In this document: piece after piece, positions 1 to 8,730 of the stretch
Numbering within the stretch: the stretch's first letter is position 1
Layout: the number at the start of each line of letters is the position of its first letter
Assembly (NCBI RefSeq): GCF_015999335.1
Contig: NZ_JAEACP010000022.1
Location: 10,778-74,777 of the forward strand
From: Tabrizicola soli
GTDB taxonomy: Bacteria; Pseudomonadota; Alphaproteobacteria; Rhodobacterales; Rhodobacteraceae
Direction: 5' to 3'
Length of the DNA: 64,000 nt
Notes under the pieces: model-generated
Told to the model about the DNA's origin: nothing
Databases searched by the model: none
Seen by the model: the letters and a program-made list of their open reading frames with translations, nothing else
Made by a program: the position numbers and the translations under genes

Positions 1-174
<174 letters not shown>

Positions 175-675
175 ATGGAACTGGTCGAGACCTTGATCGA
201 GGATGCGCGCTGGGACGGGCTTGGCCTTGCCCGGCTGGCGGAACGGGCGGCGCGGGCGGCGCTGGCGGGGGTGGGGCTGTCGGGCGAGGGCTTCGCGATC
301 GGCCTGATGGGCTGCGACGATGCCCGGATCGCGGTGCTGAACGCCGATTTCCGCGGCAAGCCGCAGCCGACGAATGTGCTCAGCTGGCCCTCGGAGGAGC
401 GGGGGGCGGAATTCGCCGGCGAGGCGCCGGACCTGCCGGAGCCGGGCGCGGCGGATGATCCCGAATCCCTGGGCGACATCGCCATCGCCTGGGAGACCTG
501 CGCGGCCGAGGCCGAGGCGCAGGGCAAGCCGATGGGGGAGCATGTGACCCATCTGATCGTGCATGGGGTGCTGCATCTCCTGGGCTACGACCATATCGAG
601 GACGAGGATGCCGCGCTGATGGAGGGGCTGGAGGTGCGGATACTTGCCAGCCTCGGGGTTTCTGACCCATATTAG
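175..675 (+). CDS. ybeY: Endoribonuclease YbeY (rRNA maturation factor)
   Basis: Zinc-dependent single-strand endoribonuclease that acts in 16S rRNA 3' end maturation and ribosome quality control in the cytoplasm. The 166-residue product carries the family signature HGVLHLLGYDH, with the three zinc-binding histidines at H130, H134 and H140. The NVLSWP block near residue 67 is also typical. An acidic insertion follows it (about residues 74-100), as I recall from rhodobacterial homologues. The ATG at 175 puts the family-typical N-terminus first. It is followed closely by corC and lnt, the usual alphaproteobacterial order. Function is assigned by family; the motifs are directly visible. Confidence 0.95.
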   Translation: MELVETLIEDARWDGLGLARLAERAARAALAGVGLSGEGFAIGLMGCDDARIAVLNADFRGKPQPTNVLSWPSEERGAEFAGEAPDLPEPGAADDPESLGDIAIAWETCAAEAEAQGKPMGEHVTHLIVHGVLHLLGYDHIEDEDAALMEGLEVRILASLGVSDPY

Positions 676-717
676 CGGCTGCACCCGCGTGACGGGTGGT
701 TGCTGGACAAAGGACCG

Positions 718-1605
718 ATGGGCAGTAGCACCGACGGGTCACCCGCAGCGCAGGGCGCGCTGGACGGGTCGGCCGATGAACCCTCCCCTGACCAGGGCCA
801 ACGCGGCTTTTTCGGCAGGCTTCTTTCCGCTTTCAGCCCCGCTTCCGAACCGCAAGGCGCCGAGGCCCAGCCCGGCGGACCCGCCGCGCCGCAGGGGCTG
901 CATGTCCTGCGCCGGATGCGGGTCGACGACGTGGCGATTCCCAAGGCCGAGATCGTGGCCGTGCCGCTGGACATCGGCAAGGACGAGCTGGTCGCGGTCT
1001 TCCGCGAACACGGTTTCAGCCGGGTGCCGGTCTACAAGGGCACGCTGGACCATCCGCAGGGGCTGGTGCTGCTGAAGGACCTGGCGCTGCAGCACGGTTT
1101 CGGCGCGGGCGGGCGGTTCAGCCTGAAGCGGCTTCTCCGCCCGATCCTTTACGCGCCGCCCTCGATGCCCACCGGCGTCCTTCTGCAGAAGATGCAGAAG
1201 GAGCGCGCGCATATGGCGCTGGTGATCGACGAATACGGCGGGGTCGACGGCCTTGTCACCATCGAGGACCTGATCGAGACGGTGATCGGCGAGATCGAGG
1301 ACGAGCATGACGAGGACGAGGGGGCGCTGTGGAAGGAGGAGAAGCCGGGGGTGATCCTGGCGCAGTCCACCGCGCCCCTGGAGGAGATCGAGGCGGCCAT
1401 CGGCCTGCCCCTGCGCGCGGGCGAGGAGGACGAGGAGATCGACACGCTGGGCGGGCTGGTCTTCCTGCGCTCGGGCCGGGTGCCGGCGCGGGGCGAGGTG
1501 ATCGCGCACGAAAGCGGCGTCCAGTTCGAGATCGTCGATGCCGATCCGCGCCGGATCAAGCGGCTGCGGGTGCGGCTGCCCTCGGCCCAGTCCGGCGCGG
1601 CCTGA
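718..1605 (+). CDS. corC: CorC/HlyC-family CBS-domain protein
   Basis: Cytoplasmic CorC-type protein of about 295 residues with two CBS domains in its first half to middle (DVAIPKAEIVAV; FREHGFSRVPVY; YGGVDGLVTIEDLIE) and a C-terminal transporter-associated domain (VIAHESGVQFEIVDADPRRIKRLRV). The family is linked to magnesium and cobalt homeostasis, and this position between ybeY and lnt is conserved. A longer reading from the TTG at 700 exists, but the ATG at 718 has AAAGGA just upstream and is preferred. The acidic stretch EIEDEHDEDEGALW lies between the CBS pair and the C-terminal domain. The exact transported ion is not deducible from sequence. Confidence 0.9.
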   Translation: MGSSTDGSPAAQGALDGSADEPSPDQGQRGFFGRLLSAFSPASEPQGAEAQPGGPAAPQGLHVLRRMRVDDVAIPKAEIVAVPLDIGKDELVAVFREHGFSRVPVYKGTLDHPQGLVLLKDLALQHGFGAGGRFSLKRLLRPILYAPPSMPTGVLLQKMQKERAHMALVIDEYGGVDGLVTIEDLIETVIGEIEDEHDEDEGALWKEEKPGVILAQSTAPLEEIEAAIGLPLRAGEEDEEIDTLGGLVFLRSGRVPARGEVIAHESGVQFEIVDADPRRIKRLRVRLPSAQSGAA

Positions 1606-1606
1606 G

Positions 1607-3103
1607 ATGGCGCATCGGCTGGCCGGTCGGCGGCGGTTGGCGCTTGCCTTCGGGCTGGGGGTGCTGGCGGCGCTGGGGCAGGCGCCCTGGGGCCTTTGGC
1701 CGCTGACGCTGGCGGGGCTGGCGGGGCTGGTCTGGCTGGTGGCGCGGGCGGAAGGCGCGCGGCCGGCGTTCTGGATCGGCCTCGCGGCGGGGACGGGGCA
1801 TTTCGCGCTGGCGCTGTCCTGGATCGTCGAGCCCTTCCTGATCGACATCGCCCGGCACGGCTGGATGGCGCCCTTCGCGGTCCTGTTCCTGTCGGTCGGC
1901 CTTGGCCTGTTCTGGGCGCTGGCGGCGGCGCTGGCCCGGCGCACGCGGGTTCCGGCGCTGGGTTTCGTCGCGGGTTTTACGGCGCTGGAATGGCTGCGGG
2001 GGGTGATCTTCACCGGCTTTCCCTGGGCGATGGCCGGCCATGTCTGGATCGGCACGCCCCCGGACCAGCTGGCCGCGCTGGCCGGGCCTTCCGGGCTGAG
2101 CCTGCTGGCGCTCCTGGCCGCCGCGCTGCCGGTCATGTGGCGCTGGCGGGGGCTGGCGGCCTCGGCCCTGCTGCTGGCGCTGGCCTTCGGCTTCGGCCTC
2201 TGGCGGCTGGGCCAGCCCATGCCCGAGGACCGGGCCGTGAGCCTGCGGCTGGTGCAACCCGATGCCGAGCAGTCGCTGAAATGGGACCAGGCGCTGGCGG
2301 ACGAATTCCTGGGCCGGCTCCTGGACCTGACGGCCGAGGGGACGCCCGCCGACCTGACGCTCTGGCCCGAGACGGCGGTGCCCTTCATGCTGGAATATGC
2401 GCCCATGGTCGCGGGGATGGTGACGGCGGCCTCGGGCGGGCGGCCGGTCGTGGCGGGGATCCAGCGCGAGGAGGCGGGGCGCTACTACAACAGCCTGCGC
2501 ATCCTGGAGGGCGAGGGGGTCGAGCGGGTGCGCTATGACAAGGCGCATCTGGTGCCCTTCGGCGAATACATCCCCTTCGGCGACCTGGCCTATGACTGGT
2601 TCGGCCTGCGCGCCTTTGCCGCACAGGCCGGGGCGACCTATTCGGCGGGGCCGGGGCCGATGGTGCTGGACCTCGGCGCGATGGGCAAGGTGCTGCCGCT
2701 GATCTGCTACGAGGCGATCTTCCCGCGCTTCGTCAATGCCGCGCCCGAGCGCGCGGACTGGATGCTTCAGGCCACCAACGACGCCTGGTTCGGGGTCTGG
2801 ACCGGGCCGTTCCAGCATGTCGCCCAGGCCCGGCTGCGTGCGGTGGAACAGGGCCTGCCGCTGGTCCGGGTGGCCAATACCGGGGTGACGGCAGTGGTCG
2901 ATGCGCGCGGCCGGGTGGTGGCGGCGCTGCCCTTCGGCACGATGGCGGCGCTGGACGCAGCCCTGCCGGGCGCGCTGCCGCCGACGCCCTATGCGCGCTG
3001 GGGCGACGGGCCGGTGCTGCTGTTGCTGGCGGGCCTTTCCCTGCTGTCCCTGCGCCGCCCGCGCCGCAACTCCCCCCGCAACTCCCCCCGCAACTCCCAT
3101 TGA
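1607..3103 (+). CDS. lnt: Apolipoprotein N-acyltransferase Lnt
   Basis: Inner-membrane enzyme that adds the third acyl chain to the N-terminal cysteine of lipoproteins such as Pal, encoded in this same window. The 498-residue protein has several N-terminal membrane helices, a periplasmic nitrilase domain and one C-terminal helix. The catalytic triad is visible as E255 (LWPETAVPF), K312 (YDKAHLVPFGEY) and C367 (LICYEAIFP). The ATG at 1607 follows the corC stop by one base; an upstream in-frame start at 1538 would lie inside corC and is rejected. The last residues are encoded by a 12-bp tandem repeat giving an RNSP periodicity. Confidence 0.96.
   Translation: MAHRLAGRRRLALAFGLGVLAALGQAPWGLWPLTLAGLAGLVWLVARAEGARPAFWIGLAAGTGHFALALSWIVEPFLIDIARHGWMAPFAVLFLSVGLGLFWALAAALARRTRVPALGFVAGFTALEWLRGVIFTGFPWAMAGHVWIGTPPDQLAALAGPSGLSLLALLAAALPVMWRWRGLAASALLLALAFGFGLWRLGQPMPEDRAVSLRLVQPDAEQSLKWDQALADEFLGRLLDLTAEGTPADLTLWPETAVPFMLEYAPMVAGMVTAASGGRPVVAGIQREEAGRYYNSLRILEGEGVERVRYDKAHLVPFGEYIPFGDLAYDWFGLRAFAAQAGATYSAGPGPMVLDLGAMGKVLPLICYEAIFPRFVNAAPERADWMLQATNDAWFGVWTGPFQHVAQARLRAVEQGLPLVRVANTGVTAVVDARGRVVAALPFGTMAALDAALPGALPPTPYARWGDGPVLLLLAGLSLLSLRRPRRNSPRNSPRNSH
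3065..3098 (+). repeat. 12-bp tandem repeat at the 3' end of lnt
   Basis: The unit CGCAACTCCCCC occurs at 3065-3076 and 3077-3088, with a 10-base partial third copy at 3089-3098. It is in frame and encodes a repeated Arg-Asn-Ser-Pro tail just before the lnt stop. It looks like replication slippage in a dispensable C-terminus. Confidence 0.85.
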
Positions 3104-3141
3104 CGCCCTGACCCCCGAGGTCTAGTCAGACGCATCTTGAA

Positions 3142-3187
3142 CCGCCACAACGGCTTCCTGGCGTGGCGGGGATCCCCCAACGGAGCA
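3142..3187 (+). promoter_or_regulatory. SAM/SAH riboswitch upstream of metK
   Basis: Compact aptamer matching the SAM/SAH class of Rhodobacterales. A 7-bp stem CCGCCAC (3142-3148) pairs with GTGGCGG (3163-3169) and encloses the conserved loop AACGGCTTCCTG. After a short linker comes the conserved CGGAGCA (3181-3187). In the known structure, loop bases pair with this 3' segment to form an H-type pseudoknot that buries the ribosome binding site. Here GGAG is the metK Shine-Dalgarno, 7 bases from the ATG at 3193. Ligand binding should therefore block translation of SAM synthase when SAM is plentiful. Class membership rests on sequence recall, but the match is very close. Confidence 0.92.
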
Positions 3188-3192
3188 CTTCC

Positions 3193-4359
3193 ATGAGCCG
3201 CAAAGATTACGTCTTCACTTCCGAGTCCGTCTCGGAGGGTCACCCCGACAAGGTCTGCGACCGCATTTCGGACGCCGTTCTGGACGCCTTCCTGACCGAG
3301 GAGCCGAATGCCCGCGTCGCCTGCGAGACCTTCGCCACCACCAACCGCGTGGTCGTCGGCGGCGAGGTGGGCCTGTCGTCGAAAGAGGCGACGGCGGCGA
3401 TGCTGAAGCGGGTCGACGGCATTGTCCGCGACTGCGTCAAGGACATCGGCTACGAGCAGAAGAAGTTCCACTGGGACAAGATCAAGGTCCACAACTACCT
3501 GCACGAACAGTCGGCCCATATCGCGCAGGGCGTGGACCGCGACGGGGCGGGCGACCAAGGCATCATGTTCGGCTATGCCACGACCGAGACGCCCGAGTTC
3601 ATGCCGGCGCCGATCCAGTATGCCCATGCGATCCTGCGCCGCCTGGCCGAGGCGCGCAAAACGGGCGCCGAGCCGACGCTGGGGCCGGATGCGAAAAGCC
3701 AGCTGACGCTGCGCTATGCCGATGGCAAGCCGGTGGAAGTGACCTCGATCGTGCTTTCGACCCAGCACACATCCAAGCGCCAGACCTCGAAGGTCATCCG
3801 CAAGATCGTGGAGCCCTATATCCGCGAGGTCCTGCCCGAGGGCTGGATCACGAAGAAGACCGAATGGCATGTGAACCCGACCGGGACCTTCGTGATCGGC
3901 GGGCCGGACGGCGACGCGGGGCTGACGGGGCGCAAGATCATCGTCGACACCTATGGCGGCGCGGCCCCGCATGGCGGCGGCGCGTTCAGCGGCAAGGACC
4001 CGACCAAGGTCGACCGCTCGGCCGCCTATGCGGCGCGCTATCTGGCGAAGAACGTGGTGGCGGCGGGGCTGGCGGAACGCTGCACGCTGCAGGTCAGCTA
4101 TGCGATCGGCGTGGCGAAGCCGCTCTCGATCTACGTCGACACCCATGGCACCGGGCAGGTCGAGGCCAGCCGCATCGAGAAGGCGGTGGCCGAGGTCATG
4201 GACCTGACCCCGCGCGGCATCCGCACCCATCTGGATCTGAACCGGCCGATCTACCAGCGCACGGCCGCCTACGGCCATTTCGGCCGCGCGCCCGGGGCGG
4301 ACGGCGGGTTCTCGTGGGAGCGCACCGATCTGGTCGAGGCGCTGAAGAAGGCGGTGTGA
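3193..4359 (+). CDS. metK: S-adenosylmethionine synthase
   Basis: Makes S-adenosylmethionine from methionine and ATP in the cytoplasm. The 388-residue product has the N-terminal [10 protein letters not shown] block, the signature GAGDQG (118-123) and the glycine-rich GGGAFSGKD (261-269). The start is the ATG at 3193, positioned after GGAG of the SAM/SAH riboswitch; an upstream in-frame GTG at 3163 lies inside the aptamer stem and cannot be the start. The riboswitch gives product feedback. trmB, a SAM-using tRNA methyltransferase, follows. Length and motifs are normal for the family. Confidence 0.98.
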   Translation: MSRKDYVFTSESVSEGHPDKVCDRISDAVLDAFLTEEPNARVACETFATTNRVVVGGEVGLSSKEATAAMLKRVDGIVRDCVKDIGYEQKKFHWDKIKVHNYLHEQSAHIAQGVDRDGAGDQGIMFGYATTETPEFMPAPIQYAHAILRRLAEARKTGAEPTLGPDAKSQLTLRYADGKPVEVTSIVLSTQHTSKRQTSKVIRKIVEPYIREVLPEGWITKKTEWHVNPTGTFVIGGPDGDAGLTGRKIIVDTYGGAAPHGGGAFSGKDPTKVDRSAAYAARYLAKNVVAAGLAERCTLQVSYAIGVAKPLSIYVDTHGTGQVEASRIEKAVAEVMDLTPRGIRTHLDLNRPIYQRTAAYGHFGRAPGADGGFSWERTDLVEALKKAV

Positions 4360-4365
4360 GGCACG

Positions 4366-4438
4366 CTCCTCGATGACTTCGTCACTCGTCGCGGGCAACC
4401 CCGACGAAAAGCCGAAGGCGCATGAGGAGGGTTGCTTG
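4366..4438. repeat. CTCCTCG/CTTCGTC interspersed inverted repeat, copy 1
   Basis: Between metK and trmB. Reads GCTCCTCGATGACTTCGTC, then CTCGTCGCGGG, a short turn, and returns as CCCGACGA...CGAAGG...GAGGAGG. It can fold into an imperfect stem. The same elements recur at 22572-22640, 34604-34655 and 35969-36045. Confidence 0.65.
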
Positions 4439-4462
4439 ACCCGCCCGCCCTGCTCTGCTTGA

Positions 4463-4486
4463 AGGCCCCGGATCAAACCGGGGTCT
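4463..4486 (+). terminator. Hairpin abutting the trmB start
   Basis: GGCCCCGG (4463-4470) and CCGGGGTC (4479-4486) form a strong 8-bp stem with loop ATCAAACC-like bases, followed by CTTTCC and then the trmB ATG at 4491. It may be the metK terminator or a translational control hairpin for trmB, which has no visible Shine-Dalgarno. The run of T is short, so termination is not certain. Confidence 0.5.
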
Positions 4487-4490
4487 TTCC

Positions 4491-5183
4491 ATGTCCGAGG
4501 CGGGCGAACACCGCAACTTCTACGGCCGCATCCACGGCAAGACGCTGCGCGCGCAGCAGAAGGCGGATCTCGAGACCGGGCTGGCGGCCCTGGCCCTGAA
4601 GGGCGTCACGCGCGAGGACAACCCCTCCCGCGCGGCCCTGGACCTGTCCTTTGCCGGCGGGCGGCCCCTGTGGCTGGAGGTCGGCTTCGGCGGCGGCGAG
4701 CATCTGGTGCACATGGCGGCCCGCAATCCCGGCATCTTCCTGATCGGCTGCGAGCCCTTCGTGAACGGGGTCGCCATGCTGCTGGGCAAGCTGCGGGACG
4801 GGAAGGTCTCCAACGTCGCGATCCACCCCGGCGACGTGCGCGACCTGTTCGACGTGCTGCCCGGCGGCTGCCTGACGAAGGTCTTCCTCAACTATCCCGA
4901 CCCCTGGCCCAAAGCCCGCCACCACCGCCGGCGCTTCGTCTCTCCCGGCTACCTTCAGGCCCTCGCCCGTGTCTGCGCGCCGGGGGCCGAGTTCCGGGTG
5001 GCCACCGACATCCCCGATTACGTGCGCCAGACGCTGGAGGAGGTTCCCGCCGCCGGGTTCGAGCTGGTGCATCAGGCGGGCGAGGGCGGGGCCTGGGAGG
5101 ACTGGCTTTCCACCCGCTACGAAAGGAAGGCGCTGCGCGAGGGCCGGGCGCCGCATTACCTGACCTTCCGGCGCGAGGGCTGA
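4491..5183 (+). CDS. trmB: tRNA (guanine-N7-)-methyltransferase
   Basis: Methylates G46 of tRNAs using S-adenosylmethionine. The 230-residue protein shows the SAM-binding block WLEVGFGGGEH (61-71), the family motif NYPDPWPKARHHRRRF starting at N134, and the C-terminal YERKALREGRAPHYLTF. The ATG at 4491 gives a normal N-terminus (NFYGRIHGK near residue 8), but there is no Shine-Dalgarno: the 28 bases upstream are a stem-loop plus CTTTCC. Lies directly downstream of metK, so supplier and user of SAM are adjacent. Confidence 0.95.
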   Translation: MSEAGEHRNFYGRIHGKTLRAQQKADLETGLAALALKGVTREDNPSRAALDLSFAGGRPLWLEVGFGGGEHLVHMAARNPGIFLIGCEPFVNGVAMLLGKLRDGKVSNVAIHPGDVRDLFDVLPGGCLTKVFLNYPDPWPKARHHRRRFVSPGYLQALARVCAPGAEFRVATDIPDYVRQTLEEVPAAGFELVHQAGEGGAWEDWLSTRYERKALREGRAPHYLTFRREG

Positions 5184-5257
5184 GACAACCGCCGCACGGC
5201 GAAATCCGGTCAGGCGGGGCTTGCCGTCCCGGCCCGGCAGCGGCTAGGCTGCCGTCA

Positions 5258-5386
5258 TCGACCGAGTGGCAACTAGGGTTCCGGGCCGATCCAGGAATGG
5301 GCCGCCGCAGGACCGAGCGTTGCAGAGACCGGGGGAGTTCCCCGGCTGCACCCAAGGGGAAAAAGCCCAGGGGAGGAGACGTCGAG
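5258..5386 (+). promoter_or_regulatory. ykkC-family riboswitch upstream of a DMT transporter
   Basis: The 238-base gap before the transporter holds the hallmarks of the ykkC aptamer superfamily (guanidine-I, ppGpp and PRPP riboswitches). The conserved CTAGGGTTCCGG is at 5273-5284, GGACCGAG at 5310-5317, and the hairpin ACCGGGG-GAGTT-CCCCGG at 5328-5345. The 3' signature AAGGGGAAAAAGCCCAGGGG at 5354-5373 resembles the consensus GGGATAAAAGCCCGGGAGA. Flanking TCGAC (5258-5262) and GTCGA (5381-5385) can close the outer stem. A small hairpin GCGCC-GACA-GGCGC follows just before the ribosome binding site and may be the expression platform. The ligand subtype cannot be settled by eye. Confidence 0.75.
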
Positions 5387-5421
5387 ATCAACCGCGCCGA
5401 CAGGCGCAGAAGGGGGTCTCA

Positions 5422-6294
5422 ATGACGCTTGCCTCGCTTTCCCTCGTCGTCCTCGCAGCCTTCATCCATGCCGGCTGGAACCTCCTGGCCAAGCGGGCCG
5501 CCCCTGTCGGGCCGGTCTTCGTCTTCGCCTACAACCTGATCTCCTGCCTCGCCTATGCGCCCTGGGTGATCTGGCTGCTGGCGCAGGGCGGCGTCGCCTG
5601 GACCCGGGCCGGGGCGGGTTTCGTCCTCGCGAGCGGGCTGATCCATCTGGCCTACAGCCTCTGCCTGCAGCGCGGCTATCAGCTCGCCGACCTGTCGGTG
5701 GTCTATCCGGTGGCGCGCGGCACCGGGCCGATGCTCTCGACCCTCGGGGCCTTCCTGATCCTGGGGGAGACCCCCAGGGCGAGCGGGCTTGCCGGGCTGG
5801 TCCTGGTGGTGGCCGGCATCCTGCTGATCGCCACGCAGGGCAGGCTGGCCGCCTTCGCCCGGCCGGGCGGGCAGGCGGGGCTCAGATGGGGCACGGCGAC
5901 CGGCGGGCTGATCGCCTGCTATACGGTGGTCGATGCCTATGCGGTCAGGGCGCTGGGCATCGCGCCGGTGGTGCTGGACTGGTTCTCGAACCTGCTGCGG
6001 TTCTTCCTGCTCTTGCCGCTGGTCCTGGCCGACCCCCGCCGCGCCGCCGAGGTGATGCGGGGGCATTGGGGGCTGGCGCTCGGCGTGGGCCTCTTGTCGC
6101 CGCTGTCCTATATCCTCGTGCTGGCGGCGCTCTCCGGCGGCGCGCCGCTCAGCCTCGTCGCGCCGATGCGCGAGATGTCGATGATGGTCGGCGCCGTGAT
6201 GGGCATGCTGATCCTGCGCGAGGCGGTCGGGCGCTGGCGGCTGGCAGGCTGCGCGGTGGTGATCGCCGGGGTGATCCTGCTGTCGCTGTCCTGA
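5422..6294 (+). CDS. EamA/DMT-family transporter (riboswitch-controlled)
   Basis: Integral membrane permease of 290 residues with about ten hydrophobic helices, two EamA repeats, and the family motif LSVVYPVARGTGPM. The ATG at 5422 follows AGAAGGGGG; upstream in-frame codons lie inside the riboswitch and are rejected. The leader resembles a ykkC-class riboswitch, whose known ligands are guanidine, ppGpp, PRPP or nucleoside diphosphates. If it is guanidine-I, a guanidine or toxic-cation export role is a reasonable inference, although known guanidine exporters are of the smaller SMR type. A paralogue with the same motif lies at 21735. Substrate is unknown. Confidence 0.85.
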   Translation: MTLASLSLVVLAAFIHAGWNLLAKRAAPVGPVFVFAYNLISCLAYAPWVIWLLAQGGVAWTRAGAGFVLASGLIHLAYSLCLQRGYQLADLSVVYPVARGTGPMLSTLGAFLILGETPRASGLAGLVLVVAGILLIATQGRLAAFARPGGQAGLRWGTATGGLIACYTVVDAYAVRALGIAPVVLDWFSNLLRFFLLLPLVLADPRRAAEVMRGHWGLALGVGLLSPLSYILVLAALSGGAPLSLVAPMREMSMMVGAVMGMLILREAVGRWRLAGCAVVIAGVILLSLS

Positions 6295-6363
6295 CCGCCG
6301 CGCCCCATGGACCGCCCCCGCCGCTTGCGCTATCAGGCGAGCCGGAATGTGAGGGAGTCCCAG

Positions 6364-7710
6364 ATGTCCGGCCATGGCGAAGCGCAACCGATGAAATCCC
6401 GCAAGTCGGGGCCCTTGCGGGGCGTGGCCGAAGTGCCGGGCGACAAGTCGATCTCGCACCGCTCGCTGATCTTCGGGGCGATGGCGGTGGGGGAGACGCG
6501 GATCACGGGCCTCCTCGAAGGGCAGGACGTGCTGGACACGGCAAAGGCGATGCGGGCCTTCGGGGCGACGGTCACGCGGCTGGGCGAGGGCGCCTGGACG
6601 GTGAACGGGGTCGGCGTCGGCGGCTTCCGCGAGCCGGAGGATGTGATCGACTGCGGCAACTCGGGCACCGGGGTGCGGCTGATCATGGGGACGATGGCGA
6701 CGGCGCCGATCACGGCGACCTTCACCGGGGACGCGAGCCTGCGCAAGCGGCCGATGGGGCGGGTGACGGACCCCCTGGCGCTGTTCGGGGCGCGGGCCTA
6801 TGGGCGGCAGGGCGGGCGGCTGCCGATGACCGTGGTCGGCGCGGCGAACCCGGTGCCGGTGCGCTATGCCCTGCCGGTGGCCTCGGCGCAGGTGAAGTCG
6901 GCGGTGCTGCTGGCGGGGCTGAATGCCCCCGGCGAGACGGTGGTGATCGAGAAGGAGCCAACGCGCGACCATTCCGAGCGGATGCTCCTGGGCTTCGGGG
7001 CGCGGTTGTCGGTGGAAAAGACCGGCGAGGGGCATGTGATCACCCTGACGGGCCAGCCGGAGTTGCGGCCGCAGACCGTGGCGGTGCCGCGCGATCCGTC
7101 CTCGGCCGCCTTTCCGGTCTGCGCGGCGCTGATCGTGGAAGGATCGGACATCACCGTGCCGGGGGTCAGCCAGAACCTGACCCGGAACGGGCTTTACCTG
7201 ACCCTTGTCGAGATGGGGGCGGAGATCGACTTCCTGAACCCGCGCGAGGAGGGGGGCGAGCCGGTGGCGGACCTCCGGGTGCGGTTCAGCGGGGAGATGA
7301 AGGGGATCGAGGTGCCGCCGGAGCGGGCGCCGTCGATGATCGACGAATATCCGGTGCTGTCGGTGGTCGCGGCCTTCGCGACCGGCAAGACGGTGATGCG
7401 CGGCGTGAAGGAGCTGCGGGTCAAGGAGAGCGACCGGATCGACGCGATGGCCAGGGGGCTGGAGGCCTGCGGCGTGCGGATCGAGGAGGACGAGGATACG
7501 CTGATCGTGCACGGCATGGGGCCGGGCGGCGTGCCGGGCGGGGCCACCTGCGCCACCCATATCGACCACCGGATCGCGATGAGCTTCCTGGTCTGCGGGC
7601 TGGCGGCCAAGGCCGAGATCGCGGTGGACGACGGCTCGCCGATCCAGACCTCGTTCCCGGTGTTCCTGCCGCTGATGAACGGGCTGGGGGCGAGCCTGAC
7701 CGCCGGATGA
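6364..7710 (+). CDS. aroA: 3-phosphoshikimate 1-carboxyvinyltransferase (EPSP synthase)
   Basis: Sixth step of the shikimate pathway, joining shikimate-3-phosphate and phosphoenolpyruvate. The 448-residue protein has the N-terminal motif [14 protein letters not shown] (from residue 23) and GNSGTGVRL near residue 100. TRDHSERML lies in the second domain, and KESDRIDAM and DHRIAMSF near the C-terminus. The ATG at 6364 is preceded by GAGGGAG; an earlier in-frame ATG at 6307 gives an atypical basic extension and is rejected. The stop overlaps the start of the next gene (ATGA), indicating translational coupling. aroA-cmk-rpsA is a common alphaproteobacterial order. Confidence 0.97.
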   Translation: MSGHGEAQPMKSRKSGPLRGVAEVPGDKSISHRSLIFGAMAVGETRITGLLEGQDVLDTAKAMRAFGATVTRLGEGAWTVNGVGVGGFREPEDVIDCGNSGTGVRLIMGTMATAPITATFTGDASLRKRPMGRVTDPLALFGARAYGRQGGRLPMTVVGAANPVPVRYALPVASAQVKSAVLLAGLNAPGETVVIEKEPTRDHSERMLLGFGARLSVEKTGEGHVITLTGQPELRPQTVAVPRDPSSAAFPVCAALIVEGSDITVPGVSQNLTRNGLYLTLVEMGAEIDFLNPREEGGEPVADLRVRFSGEMKGIEVPPERAPSMIDEYPVLSVVAAFATGKTVMRGVKELRVKESDRIDAMARGLEACGVRIEEDEDTLIVHGMGPGGVPGGATCATHIDHRIAMSFLVCGLAAKAEIAVDDGSPIQTSFPVFLPLMNGLGASLTAG

Positions 7711-8663
7711 TGCAGCGGGATCCCGCGCGCCGGCCGGAATGGCTGGCGGCGGCGGCCCAGCGGGCGGGGTCGCTGGCGCGGGGACTGGTCGCGCGGGTGG
7801 ATGCGGCCCTGGGTTATCCGCATCTGCGCCGCCGGTTCCGGCGCCGGGTGGGCTATGCGCCGGATTTCGACAATCCGCGCAGCTTCAACGAAAAGATCAA
7901 CTGGCGGAAGCTGCACGACCGGGCCAGCGTCTATCCGGTGATCAGCGACAAGGCCCGCATGCCGGAGTATCTGGCGCTGCGCTTCGGTGCGGAACGCGCC
8001 GCGGCGCTGGTTCCGCCGCGGCGTCTAGTCACGGCCAGGCCGACCGCCGCCAATCTGGCGGCGGCGGGGACGGGGGTGGCGATCAAGGCCAGCCACGGCT
8101 CGGGCTGGGTGCGGATCGTGGCGGCGGGGGAAAGCCCGGACTGGCGGGCGCTGGCGGCCGAGGCGCGGGGCTGGCTGCGCCAGGTCTACGGCCAGACGCG
8201 GCAGGAATGGGCCTATTGGCGGATCACGCCGCAGATCGTGGTCGAGGAGCTGATCCTGAAGGCGGACGGCGCGCCGGCGGACGACATCAAGATCGCGGTG
8301 ATGCAGGGGCGCGCGGTCTATCTGTTCGTCGAGGCGGACAGGTTCTCGGCGCATCGGCTGAGCTATTACACGCCGGACTGGCAGCCGCTGGAGGTGGCGA
8401 TGGGGCGCAATCCGGTCGGGAGCCATCGCCCGCCGCCCGCCCGGCTGGCCGAGATGGTCGCGCTGGCCGAGGAGATCGGCCGGGACTTCGACTATATCCG
8501 GGTGGACCTGCTGGATGGGGCCGGGGGCTTCCGGGTGAACGAGCTGACGCTGTACCGCTCCAGCGGCCTGGCCGCGATCGACCCGCCCGAGCTGGACTGG
8601 CAGTGGGGCGAGGCGTGGCGGCACCGGCCCTATCGCGGGATCTGGCCGGAGGACCGGCGCTGA
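7707..8663 (+). CDS. TupA-like ATP-grasp protein
   Basis: 318-residue protein resembling the TupA-like ATP-grasp family, found in cell-surface polysaccharide loci and thought to ligate an amino acid or similar group to a glycan or peptide. Visible family features are the N-terminal [17 protein letters not shown] (from N56), [13 protein letters not shown], and [11 protein letters not shown] for the ATP-binding region. PQIVVEELI and [21 protein letters not shown] follow, and the C-terminal FDYIRVDLL...[12 protein letters not shown] supplies likely metal ligands. Its ATG overlaps the aroA stop. It sits between aroA and cmk, where most relatives have nothing. The precise substrate is not deducible. 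Confidence 0.75.
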   Translation: MMQRDPARRPEWLAAAAQRAGSLARGLVARVDAALGYPHLRRRFRRRVGYAPDFDNPRSFNEKINWRKLHDRASVYPVISDKARMPEYLALRFGAERAAALVPPRRLVTARPTAANLAAAGTGVAIKASHGSGWVRIVAAGESPDWRALAAEARGWLRQVYGQTRQEWAYWRITPQIVVEELILKADGAPADDIKIAVMQGRAVYLFVEADRFSAHRLSYYTPDWQPLEVAMGRNPVGSHRPPPARLAEMVALAEEIGRDFDYIRVDLLDGAGGFRVNELTLYRSSGLAAIDPPELDWQWGEAWRHRPYRGIWPEDRR

Positions 8664-8730
8664 CGGCTGCGCCTTCCGGGCCGGGGCGATCTGCGCTATG
8701 TGCAGCGCAATGGTCGGGCAGGACGGGCGG

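Noticed and set aside
5419-7569. Minus-strand open frame of 716 codons opposite the DMT gene and aroA
   Set aside because: Low-complexity His/Arg/Pro composition, antisense to conserved genes, no ribosome binding site.
5886-8663. Plus-strand frame of 925 codons spanning aroA
   Set aside because: Only its last 318 codons (7707-8663) are a real protein; the front is a Gly/Arg/Ala-rich shadow of the DMT gene and aroA.
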